Shown here in pieces: positions 11,010-22,685 of a stretch of DNA of 64,000 nucleotides (position 1 is its first letter; each line of letters opens with the position of its first letter). The position numbers were made by a program, and so were the translations under genes. Below the pieces are notes generated by a model. It was not told where the DNA came from and made no database searches. It worked only from the letters and a program-made list of their open reading frames with translations. Source of the DNA: Diplolepis rosae (taxonomy: Eukaryota; Arthropoda; Insecta; Hymenoptera; Diplolepididae); NCBI GenBank assembly GCA_030998225.1, contig JAPYXD010000555.1:8060001-8124000 (forward strand), read 5' to 3'.

Positions 11010-11127
11010 TTTTCAAGAATAGCAATATTATTATTGAAGGGCTATTTAGAAAGAGAAAAGATTATTTTACATGAAAAAAATTTGAAATACAGAAAAATAA
11101 TTTTATTAATAAATTTTATTTTTGCCC
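11010..11127. repeat. GGTAGTT-family fragment
   Basis: CAAGAATAGCAATATTATTATT to TTATTAATAAATTTTATTTTTG matches the left interior of 16350-17080. The matching right end of the family is at 13736-13878, on the far side of the large CATGGATGAG inverted pair. This suggests that the pair was inserted into one GGTAGTT element. Confidence 0.6.
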
Positions 11128-11251
11128 CAACTTTTTACATTCTCATCATGGATGAGAAGGTATTGGTTTTATGTGAAAAATGACTTTCGAAATTTTCATC
11201 AAATCTTTACGTTTTGAGACCCCCTCAGTCAGAAAAAAGGGTTTTTACGAA

Positions 11252-11293
11252 AGTGTCTGTCTGTCTGTCTGTCCGTCTGCCTGTCTGTCTGTC

Positions 11294-11333
<40 letters not shown>
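11252..11333 (+). repeat. CTGT tetranucleotide microsatellite
   Basis: About 20 units of CTGT with a few interruptions (CCGT, CTGC). Every CATGGATGAG repeat copy that reaches this point carries a CTGT tract at the same place, so it is part of the repeat; it is simply longest here. Confidence 0.95.
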
Positions 11334-11334
<1 letters not shown>

Positions 11335-12399
11335 AGTATCGTATGGTCTCCGACAGAATTCATCAGATTGAGCTTTGGTAAATTTATGGAGCTGTCGGCA
11401 GGTCAAGTTCGCCAACCATCCAATAAATTGAGGGATTGAGCACTACTTTGTGCTTTTGAAAATAATTTTTTGAAAAATCAAAATTTCAATACTGGTTTTA
11501 GATAGTGCCATAAATCTCTAAAAATTATCCTGATAACATTTTTTGATTAAATCAAAATTAGAAATGTTACAGCATATTCAAATTTGAAAAAAAGTCAATA
11601 TCAAAATTCCATTTTCCAAGTTAAATATACGAGATATTGAAAACGTTATAATACAATATTATTTTCTACATAAAGACCTACAAATTTGAATTGTAACATT
11701 TTTTTATAAGATGCATATTTTTCTTTTTATTTAAAAAAAAACAATTCAAAATTCAATTTTTTAACAATAATATGTGAAATACGAAGAAAACGTAAGAATA
11801 CAATATTGTTCGTTTCAAAAAGAGCTACAAATTTTGTCTCACACAGTTTCTGAAAAAACATATTTTTCGTTTTAATTCCAAAAAATACGATTAAAATTCA
11901 AGAATTCCATTTTTTAGACAAAATATATGAGATACATAAAACGTTTAGACAAAAAATTATTTTTGCCTAAATGAGGTCTACACATTCTTATTAAGAAATT
12001 TCTTCATCAGGATGTATATTTTATGTTTTGATAATTAATATTGAAAAAATTCGTTTTTTTTCACCAAAATATGTGAGATAAGCGTTGTTCTGAAAATGTT
12101 TCCTTAAATAAAGTCTACGATTGTTTTTCCTTTCTGAGAGATTTGGAAGAAAATAAATTATTTTAATCATGTAATTTATTAAAAGTTACCGAAATGTATA
12201 CAGAAATCGAGCGCGATGCTATGATGATAATGTGTTCCTTAAGGCTGATAGAGCCTTAAGTAAATTGAATTTCCTGTTTCACTTAATTTCAAAAAGAAAT
12301 TGAGTGACTTTGAGGAAATGACTAATTTACATCATCTTTAATATCATTAAATTGGTTTGAGCTTCAGTATTAAATTATAAGAAATAAACTTAAACGTAT

Positions 12400-12600
12400 G
12401 CGAAGAGCGATAAGAAAAAAATCTGCCCGCTTCGTGGGCACATTTTTATCGCTCGCAAGTTTGGTCGCGCCTAGGGCGCGCGATTTGATCGTCGCGCTTC
12501 GCGCTCCGTAATGCTCGATCATCGCGCTGCGCGCTCCGGAATTTTTGAACATCGCGCTTCGCGCTCCGTTCTTTCTGGACCTCGCATACATACATTCAAG
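12400..12600. repeat. GCGCGAAGCGCG-rich block
   Basis: Three near-copies of a segment containing TCGCGCTTCGCGCTCCG spaced about 35 bp apart, plus GCCCGCTTCGTGGGC and GGTCGCGCCTAGGGCGCGCG. This is extremely GC-rich for the window and each piece can fold on itself. The corresponding blocks are at 56993-57165 and 59958-60140. Confidence 0.85.
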
Positions 12601-13735
12601 TTTATTTATTATAATTTGATACTGAAGCTCAAACCAATTTTATAATAATATTACAGATGATGTGAATTACACATTTTCTCAAAGTCACTCAATTTCTTTT
12701 TGAAATTAAGTGAAACAGGAAATTCAATTTACTTAAGGCTCTATCAGCCTTAAGAAACACATTCTCATCATGGCGCTCGCGCTTCGCGCTCGATTTTCTG
12801 TATACATTTCAGTAACTTTTTAATAAATTACATGATTAAAATAATTTATTTTCTTCCAAATCTCTCAGAAAGGAAAAACAATCGTAGACTTTATTTAAAG
12901 AAACGATTTTGCAGAACAACGCTTATTTCGTATCTCACATATTTTGGTGAAAAAAATCGAATTTATTTAATATTAAAAATCAAAACACAAAATATACATC
13001 CTGCCCCGAAATGTCATAATGAAAATTCATAGACCTCATTTAGGCAAACAATTTTCCATCTGAACGTTTTTTTTGTATCTCACATATTTTGTCTAAAAAA
13101 TGGAATTTTTGAATTTTAATCGTATTTTTTGGAATTGAAACGAAAAATATATATTTTATCAGAAACTGTGTGAGACAAAATTTGTAGATCTTTTTGAAAC
13201 GAACAACTTTGTATTCTTACGTTTTTTTCGTATTTTACATATTATTGTTAAAAAATTGAATTTTGGATTTTCAATAGTTTTTTTTTAAATAAAAAGAAAA
13301 ATATGCATCTTATGAAAAAATGTTATAATTCAAATTTGTAGGTCTTTATGTAGAAAATAATATTGTATTATAACGTTTTTCCGTATCTCGTATAATTTAA
13401 CTGGAAAATGGAATTTTGATATTGACTTTTTTCGAATTTGAATATGCTGTAACATTTCTAATTTTGATTCAATCAAAAAATGTTATCAGGATAATTTTTA
13501 GAGATTTATGAGCACTATCTAAAACCAGTATTGAAATTTTTGATTTTTTCAAAAAATTATTTTCAAAAACACAAAAGTAGTGCTCAATCCCTCAATTTTG
13601 ATTGGATGTGGCTGGTTAACGAACTTGTCCTTACTTTTTCGGCTCCGATAAAGTGTACCAAAGCTCAATTCAATCTGATAATTCTATCGAGAGTTATGCC
13701 GCACACGACGTACAGACAGACAGACAGACACAATA

Positions 13736-13878
13736 AAATTATTTTTCTGTATTTCAAATTTTGTTCATGGAAATTAATCTTTTCTTTTTCACAATGGCCC
13801 TTCAATAATAATATTCCTATTCTTGAAAGAAAAATTATCTATTTTTGCCAGAGGTCTAATTTTTGTGGATCAACAACC
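13736..13878. repeat. GGTAGTT-family right end
   Basis: Inverted form of the family left end: ATTCTTGAAAGAAAAATTATC to GTGGATCAACAACC, followed by TTAA at 13879-13882. It is partner to the fragment at 11010-11127. Confidence 0.65.
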
Positions 13879-14175
13879 TTAAGAAAAAGTTACTCTTTCC
13901 TCGCGAAAAATTTACCAATGTTAAACAGTTTTAAGACAAGAGTTATATGTTTTACCACAGTAGCTAGGGAAAGAAAACCAAAAATTCAAATAGAAATAAG
14001 AATTATATTATCATGCAAATCACGTGATGTGGTATACCGTGTGTTGTACATGTTGAATTTGTGTTTTGTCACTTAGTCACCTTTTTAATTATTTACAAGT
14101 ACATTTTTTTTTATCGTAAATCCACTCTATATACTTATATCTACACATACATAATCGCACGCTTGTTTATATTGA

Positions 14176-14300
14176 GGCCATGGATCAATCAGACCACATG
14201 ACGTCGGTAATTGCAATAAAAGTATGTAAGTTATTCAAAAAAATCCATGTTAGTTATTATTTTTTCAATAACCCTACATACTGTATTTGCAATTAATCGA
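14176..14300. mobile_element. GGCCATGG-family element, partial
   Basis: GGCCATGGATCAATCAGACCACATGACGTCGG in part, then GGTAATTGCA and an internal dyad around AAATCCATGTTAGTTATTA. It corresponds to the left two-thirds of the complete copy at 55230-55451. The expected TTAA is TTGA here. Confidence 0.6.
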
Positions 14301-14831
14301 TTTTATTTTAAAATAATCAAAGTTCACGACCAAAGTTACTGTTTCTATTTTATACCTCGATTGAAGGAATAAGAATTGTGCTGGAAGTTCGCAACGTAGG
14401 TAAATAACATGAAATTGCATCGAGAGTTCGCCGCGCCGTAGAGAATTATATTGCAAACATAAATTCCCAAGTGTATTCCGGAAGAGTTCAAACCGAATCA
14501 ATCAGAACCAACATTTCAATTCTTGTGAATTATAAAACGAATCAATCGGTTTAGGTTCGAATTTCCTGCGCGTTAGATCATTTAATTCTAATATAAGCGT
14601 TCAGCATATGATACGTTTATCAGCTTCAATTAATAAATTAAATAATAAATTCGATATTAATTGCTTTTAATTTTCTTTGAAATGGTTCCGATTGAGTCGG
14701 TTTAGAATGTGTTTCGACTTTGAATTGAACTTGACTAGATTCATTTGAGTTGAAATTTTACTGCTGACTTCGGATTGAGACGGATAGAATTTTTTCGAAT
14801 TTTTTATTAAATTCTGTTAGTAAAGATTGCC
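14301..14831. other. No gene; weak repeat traces
   Basis: Contains several CCGAATCAATC / GATTGAGTCGG segments in both orientations that recall the CCTGGCGAAAG elements at 42737-43060. I could not align it convincingly. A 75-codon ORF at 14274-14501 (minus) is unsupported. Confidence 0.35.
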
Positions 14832-14835
14832 TTAA

Positions 14836-15386
14836 GGACATGTAATATTTAAGAAATTAGCAAATTTGATTGATTTTAAGTTTTACTTTGTGTCAAAACA
14901 ACATGAAATTTTTTTTTCCAAAATTTTGGAAATATCAGAGAAGATGAAAAGGGACATAGATAGACTAATTTTGATTTCGAAATTGAAAAAAAGTTCAATT
15001 TGAGCAAAATATATCGGAAATTTTTTTTCATTATTAAGGCCGTATGGTAGACTCTGAAGTCACCAATTATATACGACCGCTTTATTATTAAAATAATATT
15101 TTTAAGAAAGTTTCCGGAGAAGATAGTAATGCGTTATATTTTTGTGCATTACTGTCTTTTCCAGAAAGTTTATTCAAATTATTATTTTAATAATAAATAA
15201 ATTGGTGATGTCAGACTGTACCACACGGCCGTAAAACCAAAAATAGTCTATCTACGTTCGTTTTTATCTTCTCTACCATTTCCCAAATTTTAAAAAAGAA
15301 ATTTTATGTATTTTGGGCACAAACATGTAGAAACTGGACCAAATTGTTTATAAGAACTTGCTACTTTTGTCAAGTATCACATGCCC
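14836..15386. mobile_element. GGACATG-family TTAA element, complete
   Basis: TTAA at 14832-14835 and 15387-15390. The ends are GGACATGTAATATTTAAG and the inverted CAAGTATCACATGCC. The arms are long and share GATAGACTATTTTTGG-type text with the partial copy at 49704-49974. A 193 bp TTAA element (15038-15230) sits at its centre. Confidence 0.8.
15038..15230. mobile_element. GGCCGTATGG palindromic TTAA element, nested
   Basis: TTAA at 15034-15037 on the left and GTAA at 15231-15234 on the right. The ends are GGCCGTATGGTAGACTCTGA and the inverted TCAGACTGTACCACACGGCC; the arms nearly meet in the middle. The uninterrupted target is visible at about 49801-49820, where the host element reads CATTATTGAAACCAAAAG. 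That supports a clean four-base insertion site. Confidence 0.85.
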
Positions 15387-15390
15387 TTAA

Positions 15391-16345
15391 AAGCAGATTC
15401 CAGAATAGTTCAAATAAAAACTGATAAGAATCTTATTCAATCCGGAAATTGCACTTTACTTATTATCGGTATTTTATATTTCAAAAATGGTTATAATTTT
15501 ATTAGTATTTTTCTAATCCTTGCTCGTCGTATAAGACTTCATATATTTCTTGCAATTGTCATTTTATGACCATTGTGTAAATTTTCTATGTATACTTAAC
15601 TAGCAAAAACCTATTGACCGTCTTGATTAAGTGTGAGGACAGAGGCAACTACTGATAATTTTAAGTGATTCAATCCGAATCTCTCGCAACCTCATGTAAA
15701 TTGCTTCCGCGTGATTCTAATTGTAAACCTGCGTTTGAAACACTCGTTCACGTGGAAGGTCGGACTTGAGTTTCATTCTGATTGCGAGTGTCAAAGCACG
15801 TGTTTGAGGTTATCCTGCCGCCACTCAATATTACCTTGACAAAGCCAATAAGGCGCTAGGTGGGCCTACTAATGCAATCCTGCTTAATTAAATGCTGGAT
15901 AATTCTGGTCTATTTGTATGTATGGCATTTATGACGTGTTCTAGATCTTGATTTCTATTCTGCTCGTTCTAGAATATAGAATGTCTCATGACCTTATTCT
16001 TCCAGTTTTTTTATTTTTCTTTCGAAATATTTATTACGAATTCGTTTTATTTGTGGATAAAAAAGGTTAGCCAAAATCAAGACTTAATACTTTATTCAAA
16101 ATGCTAATCGGATTCTCCGTTCACCTATTGCGTTCAGTAATCTCATTTATCAGATATTTATCTTGAATAGTCTACAGCTGACAGGATTCAATTTGGAAAC
16201 AATGTGTCAAGTTTGATGAAATATTATTTATTTACACATGAGTTTGAATATACTTGAGTAATTATTTTAGATTAATATCATCCTTTGCGTTACACTTAAT
16301 GCAGAAATGGAAACTTGATGGCTGACTTGTCTTGAATTGCATCAC
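15391..16345. other. Unique stretch with GC-richer island
   Basis: 15600-15900 is markedly less AT-rich than its surroundings (AACCTGCGTTTGAAACACTC, ACGTGGAAGGTCGGACTTGAG, ATCCTGCCGCCACTC) and matches no repeat here. It could be conserved regulatory DNA or an unrecognised exon; no ORF supports coding. Confidence 0.35.
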
Positions 16346-16349
16346 TTAA

Positions 16350-17080
16350 GGTAGTTCGTTCACGAAAATTAGACCTCAGGCAAAAATAGATAATTTTGCT
16401 TTCAAGAATAGCAATATTATTATTGAAGGGCTAATTTGGAAGAGGAAAAATTATTTTTCATGAACAAAATTTGAAACACAAAAAATAATTTTATTAATAA
16501 ATTTTATTTTTGACCAAACTTATTTTCTTATCGCTTCGAGCCAAATTTTTAAAAATGATGCGATTCTAATGAATCACAGTTCATTTTTTTGGGAAAATGA
16601 TCCTCTACAACATGACCGTTTCTTATTTTCGAAATTTTGAATTAATTATTATCAAATACAGCAATTTGTTTATAAAAATTTTATTTAAAAAAAATAATTT
16701 AAAATAAATAATAATAAATAAATTAAATAAATAATTTATAATTATATAATATATATAATTATATTATATATTAATTATATATAATTAATATATAATTATA
16801 TATATATATTATTTTTTTACAAAATTTTTTACTAAAATTTTATATTATATAATATATAATTATATTATATTATTATATAAATATATTTTATAATAATTAA
16901 ATAAATAAATAATTTTTTTATAATTTCAGCCATTAAAGAATTCATTTTCAAAAAATTGGAAATGGTCAAGTTGTAGAGAATCTTTTTCTTAAAAAATTAA
17001 ACCGTGATTTATTAGAATCGCATTATTTTTGAAAATTTGGCTCGAAGCGATAAGAAAATAATTTTCGTGAACGAACTACC
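16350..17080. mobile_element. GGTAGTT-family TTAA element, complete
   Basis: TTAA at 16346-16349 and 17081-17084. The ends are GGTAGTTCGTTCACGAAAATT and the exact inverted AATTTTCGTGAACGAACTACC. The interior is palindromic apart from an expanded AT tract at about 16690-16920. It has no ORF. This is the reference copy for the family. Confidence 0.9.
16690..16920. repeat. ATATAATTAT low-complexity tract
   Basis: Almost pure A/T with irregular ATATAATTATAT units, expanded within the centre of the GGTAGTT element. Confidence 0.9.
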
Positions 17081-17084
17081 TTAA

Positions 17085-17795
17085 AGATTAAGTTTTAATA
17101 TATGGAAATATACGTGACATGTCTCAACTCTAGTCGAGAAAGTCTATTTGTTTGTGAAACCAAAACTATCTTTTACTCCTTTTCATCGAATATGAATTAG
17201 CTTCAGAAACATGAAGACTTAACTTTATACTGTATTATTCCAATGCGTTTATAATTTATCTTCTTTCGGAACTCGAGAAAACTTTTGCATTATAAAGTAA
17301 AATAAAGCCAGAGTTATAATAACAGTTATGGGTGTTTTCGCTTTTTAATTTTCTACTACTTACTTTTCTTTATTTTATGCTATTTTGTAATGCTTATTTT
17401 TAAAAAATTGTATTATTATTTTGTGGAACTCGAAAATATTGAAATGGGAAAATGAAATTATGAAAATTTCAATACTATAAAAATTTTTGTATTTTTCTTT
17501 CTTTCAGTTTTCTAATTCGTCATTATTCGATTTTCCATTTTCCAACTTTTCAAATTCACAATTATTTTATAATTTTTCATTTGAATTTTTTATGAGAAAC
17601 TTTCCCTTGCAAATATCACTAAAGTGGGTTGTAAATTTACAAATTCGAAATGTAGAATATAAAAATACTTTGAAATTGGAAGAATGAAGTTTTGAACAAT
17701 TTAAATGGAAATTATATCACAAATTAGAACATGTTAATTCCAAATGAAATCTCACATATGAAAATAATTTTTCTTTGCATTTCAGAGAAACTATA
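17085..17795. other. No gene recognised
   Basis: AT-rich sequence. A 66-codon ORF at 17487-17687 is Phe/Ser/Asn-rich and looks like translated AT-rich DNA. Confidence 0.45.
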
Positions 17796-18124
17796 TTAAG
17801 GGGATCCGCCATCTTTAATATTTTTATTTTTTGATTTTAGACCTTCCATATAATTTTCATTATGTTTAGTACCTTTATTTAGAAAGATTTTGGTTTTTTT
17901 TTCAAATTCCAGCACCTTTATGTATTTTTAAACTAAAAGCTTTGAGTTTTTTTAAACATTTTTTGACTTTGAATAACTTTTTTGTTTTTCAACCAATTGT
18001 CATGATTCTTTTTTTATTTTGTTCCTTACAATATGTAGCAACTTTTTGGATATGGGAAATTAAGTAAAATTACTGAATATTGATAATATAACAAAGAATA
18101 AGTGGTAAAAATTTCAAAGCCCTA

Positions 18125-18366
18125 CTCTCTAAATCTGAATCAGTCAAAATCTACTGATTATCAGTGAAATTTGACTCATTCAAATAGCTAAAAAGAGGTT
18201 ACTGTTAATCAGTCAAATTTAACTGATTAATTCAGTGAGAATTAACTGATTTAACAGTGAAAATTAACTAATTTAACAGTGAAAAATATTTTTTCACTGG
18301 TAAAACAGTAAAAAGGCAAATCACTGATTTAATCAGTGAAAATTTGACTGATTCATATTCAAAGAG
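18125..18366. mobile_element. CTCTCTAAA MITE nested in GGGGATCC element
   Basis: TA at 18123-18124 and 18367-18368. It starts CTCTCTAAATCTGAATCAG and ends CATATTCAAAGAG. The empty site is visible, inverted, around 36965-36985 (AAAGCCCTGTGTCTAAT in that orientation), so it entered this copy after the family had spread. Confidence 0.9.
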
Positions 18367-18643
18367 TATGCCTAATACTTTAGATTTTATTCAAAGATAT
18401 GTTGCAATAAACACGGAAAATCACAACTTGCGGAAAATGGAGTTTAAAATAAAGTTTTGTAGTGAAGCCTTAATACTATATGTGTATTTATAAAGGCAAT
18501 ATATCTATATATTGTTTTTTTATAGGGATACCTGTTATATACTATTTTCCATATAATTGACAAATATTTGTAAATAAATAAACAAACTATTTCGTGTAAA
18601 AAGCTAATTTTCGCTAAAAACGCGTTATTCGTTAATCGTAGTA

Positions 18644-18802
18644 CACTGATAAAACAGTTTCTTTGATTCAAAAAAATAGATTTGTTTACACCAAAGAAAA
18701 TTTTTTTGAATCGACAAAACATTCTTCAATTCAATGAAATTTTTTCTTTGGCCGTGTATCAAAGAAATGTTTCTCTGATTCAAAGAAACTGTTTTCTGGG
18801 TG
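18644..18802. mobile_element. CTTTGATTC MITE nested in GGGGATCC element
   Basis: A 159 bp element with TA at 18642-18643 and 18803-18804. The ends are CACTGATAAAACAGTTTCTTT and the inverted AAAGAAACTGTTTTCTGGGTG. The same host sequence without the insertion is present, inverted, at about 54178-54195 (AATCGTAGTAACTTCTAATT), giving an exact single-TA empty site. Confidence 0.9.
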
Positions 18803-18962
18803 TAACATTTAATTTGATTCATTTTCCATGAAAAAAAAACAGATTGCCCTGAAAATTTACACATTCAGAAAAGTATAGAGAATAAAAAGATAACTAATTT
18901 GAAAATTTATTTTTGTCAAAAAAATCAAAAATATACCAATTAAAGCTGTCGGATGCCCTTAA

Positions 18963-19764
18963 CAAAATAAAATATAAATTTACAAAATAAAAAAAAATCA
19001 AGTTAATAGGTGTAGTAAACTCCAAGATTTAGGGACATGAAAATGACCAAATTTCATCAGACGCGGGAATTGCCAACTACCGTTAATAGTTTTTATTTTC
19101 ATTTCAGAAAGACAATTACAAATTTCACAGAGAAAACCACAAAATTTCATCTTAAAAATTATATCATCATTTCTAAAACCAAATTAAGCCGAATATATTT
19201 TTGAAGCGGCACTTCTTTGAATCTATATTATTTTTCCATTTTCTCAACTCACACAATTGCATTTAATCAAAACTGGAATACTGCTAGGGAAATTGAAACT
19301 TGCATTTCAATCCTCTATAGAAATGGTGGTATGAAATTACGCCTTACAAAATTAAAGTTTTACTAAAAAAAAACACGTCATTGAAAATGGTCTTGTTATT
19401 ATTAAGATAGTTGAAGCTGTATCTAAAATGGTCACATTGTTTTCATCAGGGAATTAGAGTTAAGCACCTTAGAACGGTTTTATGAAATGATAAAGCGCAA
19501 AAGCACGGACGCTTTACATCAGCAAATGAATTCATGACTGCTTTACGAACTTAAATTGCACACCATAAATAAGCTTACATTCACAACAAACTTTGACATT
19601 ATTTGCATAAATTTACATATCTTGACTGATATTCCATTTCAGTGAATGTTTCTATGCATAATTCAGGCTGAAATAACTTTACACTTTCCCTAACATGTGT
19701 ATAACCGTGGATGTCTCTTCTTTTTTTTAGCCTCATGGTCACTACATATGGTGCAGTTCTTTTA
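18963..19764. other. No gene recognised
   Basis: AT-rich sequence without a supported ORF or a repeat partner in this window. Confidence 0.45.
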
Positions 19765-20453
19765 CAGTGGGTGGCCAAATTATTATACTTACTCTGTTTC
19801 TGCTATGGAAATTTCAAATTCAAATTTTTTCTTAAATTATGAATAATTCCCGAAATAATTAATGTTTTTAAATGCTCTTCGACTCATTTTGAAGGTAAAT
19901 TCACGTAGAATGTGAAAACGTGCCAAAAAAGTTATAATAATTCTCCCCTAGATTCGTAAATATTCAAAGTTGCAAAATTATATATTAAAAAATACTAAAA
20001 ATAATTATATTCCATTCTTCAATCAAATTTAATAAATTCTTGTGGATTATCACTTTTATGTATTCTTAAAATCATTTTTTTGAGTATTAGAATTTTTTGA
20101 ATTATTACGCCTTTTTTGTTCTAAGTTTAGACTTTTTACGAATCTAGGGGAAAATTATTATTAATTTTTTGGCAAGCTTTTACATTCTACGTGAATTTAC
20201 TTTGAAAATGAGTCAAAGAAAATTTAAAAACATCAATTATTCCGGTTAAGAAAAGTTTGAAATTTGGATTTTTTCCACCATATCTTCCTAAAAAATGGAC
20301 AAAAACACTTCATCATGAGGTCGTTTTATGCATAATTTTGACATCTTATATATTATTTTCAGGGAAAAAATTTTAATATATATGTTGTTAATATTAGGAG
20401 ATTTTATGCAGCTAACAAAAACAAAGTAAGTATAATAATTTGGCCACCGACTG
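19765..20453. mobile_element. Tc1-like non-autonomous element (CAGTGGGTGGCC)
   Basis: A 689 bp element with TA at 19763-19764 and 20454-20455. The ends are CAGTGGGTGGCCAAATTATT and the inverted AATAATTTGGCCACCGACTG, continuing as TATACTTACTTTGTTT-type arms. Inner arms share GTAGAATGTGAAAACGTGCC and TCTAGGGGAAAATTATTA in inverted order. There is no transposase. CAGT ends with TA duplication fit the Tc1/mariner/pogo group. Confidence 0.85.
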
Positions 20454-20455
20454 TA

Positions 20456-21604
20456 TTTTGCCATTTTTTACTAATTATCCATATATTTCAATATTATTCT
20501 TTCCTCAAGGCTTAGAAGTGATTTCTTGGAAATTTGTTCAGTTCACTGATATTTTTATCTTTAAGGAATATCTTGATCTAACGTAAATTATGTTAACGTG
20601 AGATATTTTAGTTTGAAATTTATGCTCTTGTTCCAAGTTTCTTGGTCGATTTTCAAGAACCGCTAACTTAACAAGCCCTTATGAAAGTCTTTCTCGTTAT
20701 AACTAACTTGTCCCTTGAGACCAAGGGTAGCAATGAAAAATCGCTCTGAAAACTTTCGATTTGCCATTTTATGCCAGAATTCACTCCCAAGTACCGTTTT
20801 CTCGCTTCAGCGAAAATTATTAGTCTAAAAAGCTAAAGTTATGATAAGTCATTATAGATGATGATTTAAACGAAATGTGAGATGAGAAAAAGAGAGTTGG
20901 TAGAAAAGTGAAAGATACTGCATATTAGAGCAAAATAGAATTTCAAACAAGAAGTTTATATTTTATTCAGACGACACCAAAAAGTAAGTGCTTTACTCAT
21001 ACATATATACATTGGACAGTTCCAGTCGCGCGATCTTATTCCATTGAAGAAAAAGTATTAAGTAATAATGTATATAGAAATTATTTTAAATTTCTGTGGA
21101 ACGGAATTCGGTCGTTTGACCGTCGCTGTGACTTTCGTGTATTTTGTCAGTTTCACGGGAGGAAGTCAGAATAACATTGCGCTCTATTTATAGAAACTAC
21201 AGTATATATTTTTAAATGTATTCTTGACTTGAGAGAATCAAGCAGAATTTCATAGATTTAATGCTTTTTCTACTTCGTCATCTGTAAACAATTAGGACCT
21301 GATAAAAACTTGATAGAGTTGATTTAATACAATACAGATCACTAAAGAAGTATACGAAGTGAATATAAACTTGTATACATTACAGGAGATAATTACAAAT
21401 GAGGATATGACTTATTAATGAACTTTTAATTGATCAAGTAAATAAAAAAAATTCTTGTATTTTAGAATATAGTTTATCGTTTACTGATTCATTTAATGTT
21501 CTATTTTATCAGATATTTTAGAGAAAATAAGTTAATTCATTGAAAGGCATATCGAAAATAAATTTGAAATCGTATCACTAAAAAATAAAATTCCCCCCAA
21601 AAAA
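20456..21604. other. No gene recognised
   Basis: Mostly unique AT-rich sequence. A modestly GC-richer part at 21070-21180 (GAATTCGGTCGTTTGACCGTC) contains a short palindrome; nothing more can be said. Confidence 0.4.
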
Positions 21605-21690
21605 AAGTATAATTCAAAATTTCAAGAATTCGAAATCGTTCGAACCCTCTGAATACAAAAAAACCGAACAAATTTGGACCAAAAAATATT
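21605..21690. repeat. Half of a GTTCGAACCCTC palindrome
   Basis: GTATAATTCAAAATTTCAAG to AAATTTGGACCAAAAAA matches the left arm of the complete palindrome at 59148-59333. The right arm is absent; a CACTGTTAG element follows directly. Confidence 0.6.
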
Positions 21691-21694
21691 ATAT

Positions 21695-21963
21695 CACTGT
21701 TAGAAATCATATTAATTTTGATAGACTTTAATATACAAGTGGTAAAATAAAATTAATAGATTTGTATATAATGAAAAATAAATATACGTTCACATTAAAT
21801 TTAATGACTTATCAATCAAAATACATTAAAATTAACAAACATTAATAAAATATATACACATGTGTATAAAAATTCAAATAAAAGTTTATACTTTTTAAAA
21901 TGAAAGTATTTTGAATTAAATATACAAGTAATGGAATTTTAATACAGAAATTTCTAACAGCAT
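21695..21963 (-). mobile_element. CACTGTTAG-family MITE, reverse copy
   Basis: Reverse orientation relative to 43195-43488. It carries GACTTTAATATACAAGTGGT, TACACATGTGTATA and TTCTAACAG in the expected order. The flanks are diverged (AT on the left, TA on the right). Confidence 0.8.
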
Positions 21964-22149
21964 AGTCTTTAAAAAAAGAAGATTGGAATTGAAAATTTGA
22001 AAACTTTGTATTTTAATATTTTGATGATATGCCACTTATTTATAAATTAATTATAAAATTATTTGATAAATTATTACACAACTTTGATTTATAAAAAAAT
22101 TTAATAAAATACTAAATATAAGTAAATATAAATAAAAAAAATAATTTTC

Positions 22150-22685
22150 TCACTAGTCTTTAAACAATTCAAATTTGTAGGTCTTTATTTATTCAATAAT
22201 ATTGTATCATAACGTTCTTTCGTATCTCGTATAATTTAACTGGAAAATGGAATTTTGATATTGACTTTTTTCGAATTTGAATATGCTGTAACATTTCTAA
22301 TTCTGATTTAATCAAAAAATGTTATCAGGATAATTTTTAGAGATTTATGAGCACTATCTAAAACCAGTATTGAAATTTTTAATTTTTTCAAAAAAATTAT
22401 TTTCAAAAACACAAAAGTAGTGCTCAACCCCTCAATTTTGATTGGATGTGACTGGTTAACGAACTTGTCCTTACTTTTTCGGCTCCGATAAAGTGTACCA
22501 AAGCTCAATTCAATCTGATAATTCTATCGAGAGTTATGCCGCACACGACCTACAGACAGACAGACAGACACTTTCGTAAAAACCCTTTTTTCTGACTCAG
22601 GGGGTCTCAAAACGTAAAGATTTGATGAAAATATCGAAAGTCATTTTTCACATAAAACCAATACCTTCTCATCCATGATGAGAAT
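22150..22685 (-). repeat. CATGGATGAG repeat, partial reverse copy
   Basis: Runs from AATTTGTAGGTCTTTATTT through GTTAACGAACTTGTCC and a short CAGA tract to CTTCTCATCCATGATGAGAATG at the right. It lacks the GC-rich block and the distal body. Confidence 0.85.

Larger units (their letters stand above)
11128..13735. repeat. Inverted pair of the CATGGATGAG / GCGCGAAGCGCG repeat
   Basis: The left copy (+) starts TACATTCTCATCATGGATGAG and runs to about 12400. The right copy, from about 12590 to 13735, is its reverse complement. The repeat consists of a 5' block, a CTGT microsatellite, a long AT-rich body with ATATGTGAGATACGAAA-type motifs, a hairpin AAGGCTGATAGAGCCTT, and a GC-rich block in the centre of the pair. 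The right copy ends inside the CTGT tract. Other copies: 22150-22685 (minus), 55728-57161, 57162-58148 and 59650-60145. No protein-coding capacity is evident. Confidence 0.85.
17800..18958. mobile_element. GGGGATCC-family TTAA element with two nested MITEs
   Basis: TTAA at 17796-17799 and 18959-18962. It starts GGGGATCCGCCATCTTTAATA and ends CAATTAAAGCTGTCGGATGCCC. It contains a CTCTCTAAA MITE (18125-18366) and a CTTTGATTC MITE (18644-18802). The interior between them (GATATGTTGCAATAAACACGG; CACAACTTGCGG) is found inverted at 36895-36990. Confidence 0.85.

Noticed and set aside
11252..11333. Cys/Ser/Val-rich peptide (11180-11371)
   Set aside because: Translation of the CTGT microsatellite.
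13531..14076. 181-codon ORF whose N-terminus recurs at 57234-57476
   Set aside because: Both lie in antisense of the CATGGATGAG repeat. Shared translation reflects repeat similarity, the C-terminal two-thirds runs into a different element, and the CTGT tract is translated in part.
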